A stretch of DNA of 64,000 nt from JASLEW01 sp035544895 (GTDB lineage: Bacteria > Acidobacteriota > Thermoanaerobaculia > Multivoradales > UBA5704), in NCBI GenBank assembly GCA_035544895.1, contig DASZZM010000035.1, positions 124,001-188,000 of the forward strand, written 5' to 3'. Positions 29,129 to 38,536 of the stretch are shown piece after piece (position 1 is the stretch's first letter; every line of letters starts with the position of its first letter). The position numbers and the translations under genes are program-made. The notes below the pieces were generated by a model. That model was not told the origin of the DNA. It saw only the letters and a list, made by a program, of their open reading frames with translations, and did no database searches.

Positions 29129-31567
29129 CTATTCGTAGCGCAAGGCGACCGTGGGATCGAGCCGCAGGGCGCGGCGGACCGGCAGGACGATGGCGGCCAG
29201 CGCCACGGCGACGAGCAGCAGCGGCACCGCGACGAACGTCGCGGCATCCCGGACCGTGACGTCGAAGAGCAGGTTGGAGAGCACGCGGGTGGCCCAGAAC
29301 GCCACCAGCAGTCCGGCGCAAAGGCCGGCCAGGACCACCGCCATGCCTTGCCCCATCATCAGCCTGAAGACGTCGCCCCGGCTGGCGCCCAGCACCATGC
29401 GCACCCCGATCTCATGGGTGCGATGGGTGACCGAGTAGGCCACCACGCCGTAGATGCCGACGATCGCGAGCAGCGCCGCCACCGCGGCGAAGATGGCGAA
29501 CAGCAGCATCGAGAAGCGCGGCTTGGAGCGCGCGCCGACGATGCGGTCCTCCATGCTCTTGACGTCGGCGACCGGCTGGTCGCGGTTCAAACTGAGGATG
29601 GCCGCGCGCACCGGCCCGGCCATGGTCAGGGGATCGGCGGACCTCGTGCGCAGCACCAGGTACTGCGCGCGCTGCGGCCGCTGCATCTGCGGGTAGTAGA
29701 GGACGCCGCGGGCCTCGGCCGTCAGGGAGAGCTGCTTGATCTCCGGCACTACCCCGACGACGGTCAGCCACGGGCTGGGGTTGCCGTTGTGCGGCGGACC
29801 GACCTTGACGCGCCTGCCGGCCGGGTCGCGGTCGGGAAACAGCCGCCGCGCCAGCACCCGATCGAGGATCACCACGCGCGGCGTGCTGCCGGTGTCGCTG
29901 GCGCTAAACTCCCGCCCGGCCAGGGGCTTGATGCCCAGGGTGCGGAAGTAGCGGTAGTCGATGAAGCGCGACTCGATCTCCGGCAGTGGCTGGCCCTCGG
30001 TGTAGACCTGTCCCTCGAAGCCGATCGTCTCGGTCGTGTTCTGGCCGCCCGAGAGCGGCAGGTACGAGACGGCGGCGGCGCCCTCGATGCCCGGCAGGGC
30101 GCCGAGGTGCTCGACGAGCTGCTCGTAGAAGTGCCCCACCTGCGGGTCGCCGGCGGCCTGGGCCCGCGTCACCGTGAGCTGCATGGTCAGCAGCCGGCCG
30201 GAGCGAAACCCGGGATCGACGCCGCGCAGGCGCTGGAAGCTCTTGATCATCAGCCCGGCGAAGATCAACAGCACGAGCGTGATCCCTACCTCTACCCCGA
30301 CGAGGATGCGGCGGAACCGCTGCTGGCCTGCGCCCACCGTCGCCTTGCCCCCGCCCTCCTTGAGCGCCGATTGGAGGTCGGGCCGGGCGGCGCGCAGCAC
30401 CGGCACCATGCCCAGCGCCAGACCGGTCGCCAGCGACAACCCGAGGGTCCAGGCGACCACCCGCCAATCGAGCCCGATCTCGGCGGCGCGCGGAATCGGA
30501 TCCGGGCTGACGGCGAGAAGGGCGGCGAGGCCCAGGTGAGCGAGCAGCAGGCCGAGCGCTCCCCCCGCCAGGGCAAGGACCACGCCCTCGACCAGCGACT
30601 GGCGGACCAGGTCGGCGCGGCGGGCGCCGAGCGCCAGCCGGATGGAAAGCTCTTTCTCGCGGTCCTGGGCGCGGGCGAGAAGCAGGTTGGCGACGTTGGC
30701 GCAAGCGATCAGCAGCACCAGGCCCACGGCGGCGAGCAGGATCAGCAGGCGGGGACGGGTGTCCCCGACCACCTCGTCGAGCATCGGCACCAGCCGCACT
30801 CCCCACCCGCTTTCCGGCGCGTACAGCACCGGGTCCGACTCGCCGAACCGCGCGGCGACGGCGCCGATGTCCGCCTGCGCCTGCGCCAGGCTGACGCCGG
30901 GCTTGAGCCGCGCGATCAGCCCCAGGTAGTGCCGTTCGCGCGGCGTCAGGTCGTTGGGATCGACCTGCAGAGGCAGCCATAGCTCGGTCTTGCCCGGGAA
31001 GCTGAAGCCTTCCGGCATGACGCCTAGGACCACGGTGCCGCGGTTGTTGAGCACCAGCGGCCGGCCGACGATGCGCGGATCGCCGCCATACCGGCGCTGC
31101 CACAGGGCGTGGCTGATCACCACGACCGGGGGACCCTTGGGCTTGTCCTCGGCGGCGGTGAAGACGGTCCCCAGGGCCGGCTTGACTCCCAGCACCGGGA
31201 AGAGGCCGGCGCTGGTGAAGGTGACGGGAACCCGTTCGGGCTCGCCGTCACCGGTCAGGTTGGCGCCGGCGTCGATGAACACGGCGAGGTCCGCGAACGA
31301 CCTGCAGAGCCGCTTGTAGTCGAGGTACTCGCCTTCGGCCGCCCCGCCGGCCGCCATGTCGCGCTTGGCGAAGATGCTCCATACCCGCACGATCCGCTCG
31401 GACCCGGGATAGGGCAGCGGGCGCAGCAGGACCGCGTTGACGACGCTGAAGATGGCGCTGTTGGCGCCGATCCCCACGGTCAGGGTGAGCAGCGCGATGG
31501 CGGTGAAGCCCGGGCTCTTGCGCAACGCCCGCAAGGCGAGCTGGAGATCCTGGAGCAAGGTCTGCAT
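29129..31567 (-). CDS. ADOP-type ABC transporter permease (MacB/FtsX family)
   Basis: Starting at ATG 31567 (CAGAGG upstream) gives 812 residues; the frame opens earlier but only this start begins with the family N-terminus MQTLLQDLQLALRALRKSP. A MacB-like periplasmic core follows the first helix, and two FtsX permease domains lie in the middle and at the C-terminus (VAYSVTHRTHEIGVRMVLGA). This duplicated arrangement without its own ATPase is the acidobacterial duplicated orphan permease class, a strong taxonomic hint. It sits in the inner membrane and may move lipids, peptides or act as a mechanotransmitter. It diverges from the peptide exporter gene. Confidence 0.9.
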   Translation of the reverse strand: MQTLLQDLQLALRALRKSPGFTAIALLTLTVGIGANSAIFSVVNAVLLRPLPYPGSERIVRVWSIFAKRDMAAGGAAEGEYLDYKRLCRSFADLAVFIDAGANLTGDGEPERVPVTFTSAGLFPVLGVKPALGTVFTAAEDKPKGPPVVVISHALWQRRYGGDPRIVGRPLVLNNRGTVVLGVMPEGFSFPGKTELWLPLQVDPNDLTPRERHYLGLIARLKPGVSLAQAQADIGAVAARFGESDPVLYAPESGWGVRLVPMLDEVVGDTRPRLLILLAAVGLVLLIACANVANLLLARAQDREKELSIRLALGARRADLVRQSLVEGVVLALAGGALGLLLAHLGLAALLAVSPDPIPRAAEIGLDWRVVAWTLGLSLATGLALGMVPVLRAARPDLQSALKEGGGKATVGAGQQRFRRILVGVEVGITLVLLIFAGLMIKSFQRLRGVDPGFRSGRLLTMQLTVTRAQAAGDPQVGHFYEQLVEHLGALPGIEGAAAVSYLPLSGGQNTTETIGFEGQVYTEGQPLPEIESRFIDYRYFRTLGIKPLAGREFSASDTGSTPRVVILDRVLARRLFPDRDPAGRRVKVGPPHNGNPSPWLTVVGVVPEIKQLSLTAEARGVLYYPQMQRPQRAQYLVLRTRSADPLTMAGPVRAAILSLNRDQPVADVKSMEDRIVGARSKPRFSMLLFAIFAAVAALLAIVGIYGVVAYSVTHRTHEIGVRMVLGASRGDVFRLMMGQGMAVVLAGLCAGLLVAFWATRVLSNLLFDVTVRDAATFVAVPLLLVAVALAAIVLPVRRALRLDPTVALRYE

Positions 31568-31751
31568 GCTATGACCTCTGGGGAAGGTGGCGGTCTCGCT
31601 GCGGCATGGCGCGCGCCGGCCCGGCGCTCCAGGCAGGGGTACGCCGCCGGCAGGGTCTCTCTCCACAGTCTATGTGCCACCCTGCCGCGGTTTCGGGACT
31701 CCTCGGCGAAAGCTCAAGCCCCCGCGGGTGCCTTTCGCGGCGCGGGCGCAC

Positions 31752-31757
31752 TATAAG
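31752..31757 (+). promoter_or_regulatory. Possible -10 element upstream of peptide exporter
   Basis: TATAAG lies 41 bases before the exporter ATG in the 231-base gap between divergent genes. No convincing -35 box is seen, so this is weak. The rest of the gap shows no other clear feature. Confidence 0.25.
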
Positions 31758-31798
31758 GTTGGGGCGGAGGCGCGTCCTCTCCCTGCCGGGACTCCTCC

Positions 31799-33517
31799 AT
31801 GCGCGACCTGCTCAAGCTCATCTCCTTCCTGCTGCGCCTGACGCGCGGCATCCGCTTCTCCCGGCCCGCCATCGCCGTGATCGCGGCCGCCGGCGCCGCC
31901 GGAGGGCTGGCCAGCACCGCGCTGATCGCGATGATCACCTCGATCGTCAACAGCGCCCGGACCCCGCCTTGGGGGATCGTATGGGGCTTCGCGGCGCTCT
32001 GTGTCGCGCTGCCCGTGTTCCGCTTCCTCTCCCAAATCCTGCTCATCGACATCATGCAAGGCGCTCTCCTCGCCCTGCGGCTGCGGCTGACCCGGCATGT
32101 CCTCGCCGCGCCGCTGCGGCACCTGGAAAACCTCGGGGCCTCGCGCCTCCTGGCGACCCTGACCAACGACGTCAACGAGGTGGTCACCGCCCTCGCCATG
32201 CTGCCGACGCTGTTCATGCACACGGCCCTGGTGGTCAGCTGCCTGGCCTACCTGGGATGGCTCAACTGGCACCTGCTGCTGCAGATCTCCGCCTTCATCG
32301 TCTTCGGCATCGTCAGCTACCTGCTGCCGGTGCGCGCCGCCCTCAAGTACATCCGTCGCGCGCGCGCGCTCTACGACGGGCTCATGGGGCAGATCCGCTC
32401 GCTGGTCGAGGGCACCAAGGAGCTCAAGATGCACCGGGCGCGCCGCCGTGCCTTCGTGCGGGAGATCGAGTCGAGCATCGTAACCATGCAGCGCAACACC
32501 CGCTCCGCGGGTGTCATCTACTCCGCCGCCACGAGCTGGGGACAAGTCCTGTTTTTCGTCCTCATCGGCCTGCTTGTCCTGGTCATGCCCCGTTACGAGA
32601 CGATCCCGACCAAGGCCCTCATCAGCTACGTCATCATTCTCTTCCAGCTCATGGCGCCGCTCGAGATGTTGCTCAACACCTTTCCCATCCTCTCCCGCGC
32701 CGCGGTCTCGGCACAGACGGTGGAAAACCTCGGGTTCTCCCTGGAAGCCGAGATCAGCGAGCGGCAGGAAGTCCCCGGCGAGGCCTTACCCGCCGGCGCC
32801 TGGGGCCGCCTGGAGCTCGTCGGCGTCAGCCACAGCTACCGGCGCGAGAACGCCGAGGACACCTTCCAGCTCGGGCCGATCGACCTCACCTTCAAGCCGG
32901 GCGAGCTGGTCTTCATCGTGGGCGGCAACGGCAGCGGCAAGACCACCCTGGCCAAGCTGCTGCTCGGCCTCTACAAGCCGGAGGCGGGCGAGATCCGCCT
33001 GGCCGGGCAGAGCGTCGACGACGACAACCGCGAGCGCTACCGCGAGCACTTCTCGGCGGTCTTTTCCGACTTTTTCGTCTTCGAGAAGCTCCTCGGCCTC
33101 GAGGACGACTCGCTCGACGCCGATGCCCGCCACTACCTGGCGCGCCTGCACCTCGAGCAGAAGGTGCGCGTCGAAGACGGGGGCTTCTCGACGGTCGATC
33201 TCTCCCAGGGTCAGCGCAAGCGTCTGGCGCTGCTCACCGCATATCTCGAGAACCGTCCCATCTACCTTTTCGACGAGTGGGCGGCCGACCAGGACCCGCT
33301 GTTCAAGGAGATCTTCTACCTGGAGCTCCTGCCCCAGTTGCAGGCGCGCGGCAAGACGGTCTTCGTGATCAGCCACGACGACCATTACTTCCACGTCGCC
33401 GACCGCATCCTGAAGCTCGACTACGGAAAGGTCGAGTCCGACCGCCCCGCCGGCGAGTTCCTGCGCACCTCAGCCGCCGGCGCCGCGCCCTCCCGCCGCC
33501 ACGAAAGCCGTCTCTAG
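31799..33517 (+). CDS. Cyclic peptide/siderophore export ABC transporter (SyrD/PvdE type)
   Basis: The 572-residue half-transporter has an N-terminal six-helix membrane domain (about 1-310) fused to an ATPase (about 340-550) with Walker A GGNGSGKTT, signature LSQGQRKRL and Walker B IYLFDEWAADQDP. The phrases FDEWAADQDPLFKEIFY and VISHDDHYFHVADRI are hallmarks of the SyrD/PvdE family, which exports nonribosomal peptides or siderophore precursors across the inner membrane. It is therefore the best candidate exporter for the peptide made at the left of the window. No strong ribosome binding site precedes the ATG. It probably works as a homodimer. Confidence 0.93.
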   Translation: MRDLLKLISFLLRLTRGIRFSRPAIAVIAAAGAAGGLASTALIAMITSIVNSARTPPWGIVWGFAALCVALPVFRFLSQILLIDIMQGALLALRLRLTRHVLAAPLRHLENLGASRLLATLTNDVNEVVTALAMLPTLFMHTALVVSCLAYLGWLNWHLLLQISAFIVFGIVSYLLPVRAALKYIRRARALYDGLMGQIRSLVEGTKELKMHRARRRAFVREIESSIVTMQRNTRSAGVIYSAATSWGQVLFFVLIGLLVLVMPRYETIPTKALISYVIILFQLMAPLEMLLNTFPILSRAAVSAQTVENLGFSLEAEISERQEVPGEALPAGAWGRLELVGVSHSYRRENAEDTFQLGPIDLTFKPGELVFIVGGNGSGKTTLAKLLLGLYKPEAGEIRLAGQSVDDDNRERYREHFSAVFSDFFVFEKLLGLEDDSLDADARHYLARLHLEQKVRVEDGGFSTVDLSQGQRKRLALLTAYLENRPIYLFDEWAADQDPLFKEIFYLELLPQLQARGKTVFVISHDDHYFHVADRILKLDYGKVESDRPAGEFLRTSAAGAAPSRRHESRL

Positions 33518-33529
33518 CCTGCTAAGGAC

Positions 33530-34240
33530 TCAGAAGGCGCCGGTGTCGATGAAGTTCTGGTTGCGGCCCGCGGGATTGACATAGGTGCGGGTCGGACACT
33601 GGGGGAAGGGCGGGCTCGGCTCCAGCACGCAGGCTGTGCTGATGTCCGAGACCGCCGCGGTAAACCCCACGTCCGTGATGCTGGAGATGAACACCCAGTA
33701 GTGCCCGTTGATCGCCCGGCCGTCGAGAATCTTGACGAAGATCTCGGGCGTGCCGGAGGCGAAAAACCAGAAATAGCCCGACTCCTCGGCGAGAGGCTGC
33801 GCGAAGGCGGAGCCCCGCCCGACCCGCGCGTCCTCCCAGGTCACGCGCACCAGGAAACGAGACTGGTTGAGAACGAGGAACGGCCCGGGGGTCAGCACCT
33901 TGAGCTGCAGCGAGGTGTTGGGGCTGTGGTCGACCAAGACCGTGAGCGTGTAGGTGCCGGCGGCCAGGGGATCGAGGAGAAACTGGCGCGGAGGCGGATT
34001 CGGGGGCGGGAGCACACACGCACCCGACCTGCCTTCGATGCGGATCGTTTTGCCCGAGACCTGGGGCTGGTCGAAGATGTAGCACGGAACCGTGGGACCC
34101 GAGATGGAGATCTCGACGCGGTCGGCAGGGGACGGGAAAGCGGGGAGGAAGTCGAGGTTGAGGAGCGGCTGTTGCGCACCCGCCCGGGACGAGGCGAGGA
34201 CGAGGACCGTGAAGCACACGGCGTAGAGACGACCGTTCAT
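33530..34240 (-). CDS. Secreted protein of unknown function
   Basis: The 236-residue protein has a clear signal peptide (MNGRLYAVCFTVLVLASSRA, cleavage probably before QQ). The mature part is beta-rich. Its last 100 residues (FLVRVTWEDARVGRG, ESGYFWFFASGTPEIFVKIL, GHYWVFISSITDVGFTAAVSD) resemble a domain I associate with secreted acidobacterial proteins, with two conserved cysteines at PCYIF and GACVL. No catalytic motif is seen. It lies tail to tail with the exporter and diverges from the M48 protease gene. Confidence 0.75.
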   Translation of the reverse strand: MNGRLYAVCFTVLVLASSRAGAQQPLLNLDFLPAFPSPADRVEISISGPTVPCYIFDQPQVSGKTIRIEGRSGACVLPPPNPPPRQFLLDPLAAGTYTLTVLVDHSPNTSLQLKVLTPGPFLVLNQSRFLVRVTWEDARVGRGSAFAQPLAEESGYFWFFASGTPEIFVKILDGRAINGHYWVFISSITDVGFTAAVSDISTACVLEPSPPFPQCPTRTYVNPAGRNQNFIDTGAF

Positions 34241-34310
34241 GGGGCTCTCCTTTCAATGTCAATATAGCATATCGGCCAGGCGTGCCAGAATGCCCGCCGG
34301 GAGGTGAGCA

Positions 34311-35744
34311 ATGATCCGCACCCTGCTGAGCGCTGTCGCGGTCGTGGTCGTGGCGGCGTCCGCCGGGCCGCGCGGCGCCGGAGCTTCCGTCGGACAGGTT
34401 CCTTCGCCGGGCGCCGAGCTCGCCCTGGCGGCCAAGGGAGGGGTCGCCAAGACACAGCTGCCGGTCCGCCCGCCCGGCGCCAGTGCCTTGGATGCGCCTG
34501 ACGCCGCCGCGGCCAAGGCCCCCGCGCCGGCCGGGCCGCCGGCTGCCGGGGCCCCCGTGCCGGTGCCCGAGCCCAGCGCCAAGGCGGTGCGCTATCACCG
34601 CACGGGCAACGTGCTGTGGGCGATCGGCACGCTGTGGGGGCTGGCCATCCCTGCCCTGTTGCTCCTGACCGGCTTCTCGGCCCAGCTCCGCGACTGGGCC
34701 TGGCGTCTGGGCAGGAAGTGGTTCTTCGTCATCGCGGTCTACTTCGCGGGCTTCTGCCTGATCGGCTACCTGCTCGATTTCCCGCTCGCCTACTACGCGG
34801 GCTTCGTCCACGGGCACGCCTACGGCATCTCCAACCAGAGCTTCGCCAAGTGGTTCACCGACTCGCTCAAGGGCCTGGCCGTCGAGGTCGTCGCGGGGAG
34901 CCTGGTGCTCTGGGTGCCCTACCTGCTGCTGCGCAAGAGCCCGCGCCGCTGGTGGCTGTACACCGGCCTCGCCTGCGTCCCATTCCTGTTCTTCGCCGAC
35001 TTCGTCAGCCCGATCTGGATCGATCCGCTGTTCAACGAGTTCGGTCCGATGAAGGACAAGAGGCTCGAGGCGCAGGTCCTCCAGCTCGCCCGGCGGGCCG
35101 GCATCGAGGGTGGCCGCGTCTTCGAGGTCAACAAGAGCGTCGATACCAAGACGGTCAACGCCTATGTCAACGGCTTCGCCGGCACCAAGCGGATCGTCCT
35201 CTGGGACACCATCATCGCCAAGCTCGAGCGCCCGCAGCTCCTCTTCGTGATGGGTCACGAGATGGGTCACTACGTGCTCGACCACGTGGTCAAGGGGATC
35301 TTCTTCGCCGCCGCCCTGATCCTCGTGGCGCTGCTCGCGATCGACCGCATGGCCCGCGCGCTGCTGTCCAGGATGGGCGGCCGTTTCGGCTTCGGCGAGC
35401 TCTCCGACGTCGCCTCGCTGCCGCTCCTGGCCCTGCTCTTCGGCCTGTTCTTCCTGGTCTTCGCGCCCGTCGGGCTGGCCTACTCGCGCCACCTGGAGCA
35501 CGAGGCGGACCGCTTCGGGCTCGAGCTGACCCGCGACAACCACGCGGCGGCTGCCGCCTTCGTCCGGCTGCAGGAAGAAAACCTCGGCTACCCGCGGCCC
35601 GGCCTGCTCTACAAGCTCTGGCGCTCGACCCATCCGCCCCTGGGCGAGCGCATCGACTTCTGCAACAGCTACCGCCCATGGGAGCGCGGCGAGCTCCTGC
35701 GCTACGGGCACCTCTTCCGCGATGAGAGCGGCCCGCCGAGGTAG
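34311..35744 (+). CDS. M48-family membrane zinc protease (CAAX protease/Ste24-like)
   Basis: The 477-residue protein has an N-terminal hydrophobic signal or anchor, an Ala/Pro-rich stretch of about 80 residues, then several membrane helices as in CAAX prenyl protease N-terminal domains. The metalloprotease domain has HEMGH (His316, His320) and a third ligand Glu396 in LEHEADRFG, the M48 pattern. Such enzymes cleave membrane-associated or misfolded proteins at the inner membrane. The substrate is unknown. A role in processing the NRPS product is unlikely from family knowledge. Confidence 0.9.
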   Translation: MIRTLLSAVAVVVVAASAGPRGAGASVGQVPSPGAELALAAKGGVAKTQLPVRPPGASALDAPDAAAAKAPAPAGPPAAGAPVPVPEPSAKAVRYHRTGNVLWAIGTLWGLAIPALLLLTGFSAQLRDWAWRLGRKWFFVIAVYFAGFCLIGYLLDFPLAYYAGFVHGHAYGISNQSFAKWFTDSLKGLAVEVVAGSLVLWVPYLLLRKSPRRWWLYTGLACVPFLFFADFVSPIWIDPLFNEFGPMKDKRLEAQVLQLARRAGIEGGRVFEVNKSVDTKTVNAYVNGFAGTKRIVLWDTIIAKLERPQLLFVMGHEMGHYVLDHVVKGIFFAAALILVALLAIDRMARALLSRMGGRFGFGELSDVASLPLLALLFGLFFLVFAPVGLAYSRHLEHEADRFGLELTRDNHAAAAAFVRLQEENLGYPRPGLLYKLWRSTHPPLGERIDFCNSYRPWERGELLRYGHLFRDESGPPR

Positions 35745-35898
35745 GACGGGCCGCGGCATCCTTCGGCGCTGGCGGAGAGACGCCGCGCTCGCAGCTTCTT
35801 TCTTCAGGAGCCACTCGGCTGGAGCACCAAGTGGGCCGGCCCTTCGTGCCCGCAAACCGATCACGGCCCTGCGGGGATTGGTATCAGTGCCCCATTCT

Positions 35899-37560
35899 TT
35901 ATGCAGATCTCGTTGAGTCAACCTCCGTCAAGGGTCTCGCCGGCGGCGGTAACGGATTTGCCCGCGCCGGGCGCAGGCTCTCGACCAGCCGCCAGCCGCC
36001 GCTCTCCGCGAGGGTCCACAGGCATTCGACCGTCGGCAACAGGTGGAGGTCGGTGGCCGGCTGAAACTCCGGGCGGGCGCGGCCGATCTTCTGCTCTTCG
36101 GCAGCGAAGAGGCCGAAGGAGCCTTCCGGCCGCTGCTGGAGGAGGAGGAAGTCCATGCCCTCGCGCCAGGCGCCGCCGCCGAGGCCGAGGTGGATCGCAG
36201 CGCGGAGGACGCGGGCCGCGTGAACGAGGTCGTACGCGCGCAGCAGGCGAATCGCGGTTGCCGACAGCAGCTCCTCGAGCCAAGGGCGGTCGGAGCCGAG
36301 ATCGACCCGGCGCACGCCCCAGCCGGTGAGCGAGCCGGCGTGCGCGAGGAGCCGCTCCAGGGAGGCGGCGGACATCGCGGACGGCAGAGAACGCGCGCAG
36401 GAGACGAGCTCCGCCGCCGTTACACCGCACGGGGCGGGATGAAGATCCATGCCGTACAGCAGGGCGCGCTTGTCGGCGAGAGCCAGGTCCGCCGCCGGAT
36501 CGGCCGCCGGGACGGCGGCCAGCAGCTCGGCGGCCCGGGCGGCCAAGCCGTCCGGTCCGTTGAGCGACGGCACGCGAAAGCCGGCCGCATCGAGGGCTCC
36601 CGCGGCCGCCAGTGCCAGCAACGGCGGCACGTCGTCGTACGAGTCGGGCGCCGGCGTCCGCCCGCCGCGCAGCCGGGCGGCAACCCGGAGCAGAGCCGGC
36701 CGTAGCGCGGCCGCCTCGTCCGGTGCAGCGCCGGCGGCCAAGTGGCAGCCGAGCACGAGCCGGCAGAGAGTGTCGCGGCGCGCCCCCGGGTAGCGGCAGA
36801 CGGTCGCGGCGAGCCCGGCCAACCAGCGCGCCGCGCCGCGGGCGGCGGCAGCCGCGGCGGGTGCGGCCGCCGGAGCGGCAGCGGTGGCGGCGGCGTTCGG
36901 AGCGGGCGCGAGGTCAGCGGCCGAGGCGGCCGAGGCGCCAGCCGGAGCGGGTGCGTCGGAGAGAGCCCGACCCCGCGAGCGGCCGGCCGCCGCCCGCGGC
37001 GAAGCCGCGGCGAGCGCCGGCCGTCCCCGCAGCTCCGGCCGCAGGTTGCGGCGCTTCAGGCAGATGGCGATGATCGCTACGAGCGTCGTGTGGTAGTGGT
37101 GGGAGAAGTAGGCGGCTTCAGGTTTGATGGTCCCGAGCTTCTCGGCCGCGGCGTAGAGCGGCGCGGCCCACTGCGGTCCGGGGATCGCGCCCTCGGTGTC
37201 CTGGCGGGCGAGCAGGGTTTCCCAGGCGCGCTCCGAAGTGGTCGTGGGAGCGTAGCCGATGGCCTCCCAGCAGAGGAGCAGCTCGGCCAGGAGGTCCCAG
37301 TGGCTCTCTTGCGCGATGACGATCAGCAGCGTCGAGAGCAGCGCTCGCACGGCTGCGACCTGGTGCGGCGGGATGCTCGCCGGACGCGAACCGAAGCGAT
37401 AGAAGAACATGATCACGTGGGTGACGGCGTAGAGGCCGTCCTCGTTGAGGAAAAGCGCCGATGGGACGCGGCCGAGGATCGAGGCGGCATAGAGCTCAGA
37501 GAGGCTCGGCCAGGGGTGATCGAAATTCCCTGCCTCCAGGCAGGAGGCCACGTCCATCAT
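35899..37560 (-). CDS. DUF6895-like protein, 5' end apparently truncated
   Basis: From the first available ATG the product is 553 residues. The N-terminal part (LFLNEDGLYAVTHVIMFFYRFG, WDLLAELLLCWEAIGYAP, FSHHYHTTLVAIIAI) resembles DUF6895 proteins of actinobacterial biosynthetic clusters. After a 60-residue Ala-rich linker, a second helical repeat region follows (CRLVLGCHLAAG and onward). Function is unknown. The frame remains open and coding-like for about 88 codons upstream of this ATG, but no ATG, GTG or TTG exists before a stop at 37885-37887. The original start therefore seems lost. The gene may be expressed from the internal ATG or be decaying. Confidence 0.65.
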   Translation of the reverse strand: MMDVASCLEAGNFDHPWPSLSELYAASILGRVPSALFLNEDGLYAVTHVIMFFYRFGSRPASIPPHQVAAVRALLSTLLIVIAQESHWDLLAELLLCWEAIGYAPTTTSERAWETLLARQDTEGAIPGPQWAAPLYAAAEKLGTIKPEAAYFSHHYHTTLVAIIAICLKRRNLRPELRGRPALAAASPRAAAGRSRGRALSDAPAPAGASAASAADLAPAPNAAATAAAPAAAPAAAAAARGAARWLAGLAATVCRYPGARRDTLCRLVLGCHLAAGAAPDEAAALRPALLRVAARLRGGRTPAPDSYDDVPPLLALAAAGALDAAGFRVPSLNGPDGLAARAAELLAAVPAADPAADLALADKRALLYGMDLHPAPCGVTAAELVSCARSLPSAMSAASLERLLAHAGSLTGWGVRRVDLGSDRPWLEELLSATAIRLLRAYDLVHAARVLRAAIHLGLGGGAWREGMDFLLLQQRPEGSFGLFAAEEQKIGRARPEFQPATDLHLLPTVECLWTLAESGGWRLVESLRPARANPLPPPARPLTEVDSTRSA

Positions 37561-37822
37561 GCGGTGGGGCAGGCGCTCGTTGTGTTCGAGCAGACCGGCG
37601 GCGAGCGCGCGTTCGAGCTGCGCCCGGCGGCCGGCATCGTCGCGCCCGACGTCGCGGAGCGCGGTGTAGACCTCGGCGAAGAGAATGAACTCGGCGGGCG
37701 AGCGCAGCAGGCGCTCGCGGAACTGGCGATTCTCCGAAACCGCTTCGAGCAGCGCGCTGAAGCGGCGCGGTGCCGCGCCCTCGCGGTCGCCGGTCGCGGC
37801 GACGTAGGCCTGGAGGTGGGGG
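37561..37822 (-). pseudogene. Start-less coding remnant upstream of the DUF6895-like gene
   Basis: In frame with the gene below, this stretch reads as ordinary protein (for example RFSALLEAVSENRQFRERLL and SPAEFILFAEVYTALRDVG) and joins it without a stop. It runs into the 3' end of vapC with no start codon. I infer that the 5' end was removed when the toxin-antitoxin pair arrived, or that a frameshift separates it from a lost start. Confidence 0.5.
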
Positions 37823-38242
37823 TCAGCTCCGCCAGTCTTCGATGTAGAGGCCCTCGAAGGGCTCGAAGTCCGGGCGGTTCGCGGTCACGAGAACCAGATC
37901 GTTGACTCTTGCGATCGCGGCAATCTGACCGTCGACGAAAGGCGGCGTCCGACCCTTCGCCAGCAACCTGGCGCGCTCCCGTGCGTGCCAGGCCGCGGCC
38001 TTCTCTTCATAGGCGAGAATCGGAAAGTCGGCTCGCACGACGGTGGCGAGATAGTCTTCGATCTGCTCCCTGCGGCGGGACTTCGGCATTCGCTCGCAAC
38101 CGAAGCGCAACTCGTGCCAGGTCGGCGCGGCAATCCCCATGGTACCGCTGTGGCGGGCAAGGCGTTCCAGGAGCCGTCGGTTCGGAGCTGGACAGACCGG
38201 TTCCGACAAGACGTTGGTGTCGAGCAGGAAGCGGAGGCTCAC
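37823..38242 (-). CDS. vapC: VapC-family PIN-domain ribonuclease toxin
   Basis: The 139-residue PIN domain has the acidic metal-binding set: Asp8 in LLDTNVLSE, Glu in WHELRFG, and Asp residues in FVDGQIAAIA and ANRPDFEPF. VapC toxins cut tRNA or other RNA and arrest growth when unrestrained. The start overlaps the antitoxin stop by four bases (ATGA), a standard coupled arrangement. Its last codons touch the coding remnant of the DUF6895-like gene. Confidence 0.93.
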   Translation of the reverse strand: MSLRFLLDTNVLSEPVCPAPNRRLLERLARHSGTMGIAAPTWHELRFGCERMPKSRRREQIEDYLATVVRADFPILAYEEKAAAWHARERARLLAKGRTPPFVDGQIAAIARVNDLVLVTANRPDFEPFEGLYIEDWRS

Positions 38243-38520
38243 CAGGCGAAATCCCGCCCGCGGGAAGCGTCGCGGACTTCGTGCAGCCAGTCCTCGGGCT
38301 CGACCGCATTGTCCGCGAAATCAGGATTCCGGCGTAGAAAGTCCCGGTAGGCTTCGCCGAAACCGCGCCGGCCGCCGGCAAGCCGCTCGTACTCCTCGAG
38401 CGCCACCAGCACCGCGATGGGCTTGCCGCGGCGAGTCAGCTCGACGGTTGCTCCCTCCTCGGCGGCGTGTACGAGGCTCGTGAAGTGGTTCCTGGCTTCG
38501 GCAATCGAGTATCTCTTCAT
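38239..38520 (-). CDS. Phd/YefM-family antitoxin
   Basis: The 93-residue protein starts MKRYSIAEARNHFTSLVHAAEEG, the Phd/YefM DNA-binding fold, followed by VELTRRGKPIAVLVALEEYERL. The charged C-terminal tail should wrap and neutralise VapC. AGGAGGG precedes the ATG. Pairing of a Phd-type antitoxin with a PIN toxin is common. It probably represses its own operon through the palindrome just upstream. Confidence 0.92.
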   Translation of the reverse strand: MKRYSIAEARNHFTSLVHAAEEGATVELTRRGKPIAVLVALEEYERLAGGRRGFGEAYRDFLRRNPDFADNAVEPEDWLHEVRDASRGRDFAW

Positions 38521-38536
38521 CGCGGGGGAGCCCTCC

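Noticed and set aside
31606..33525. Arg-rich plus-strand frame overlapping the exporter
   Set aside because: It is an out-of-frame shadow; the exporter frame has all ABC transporter motifs.
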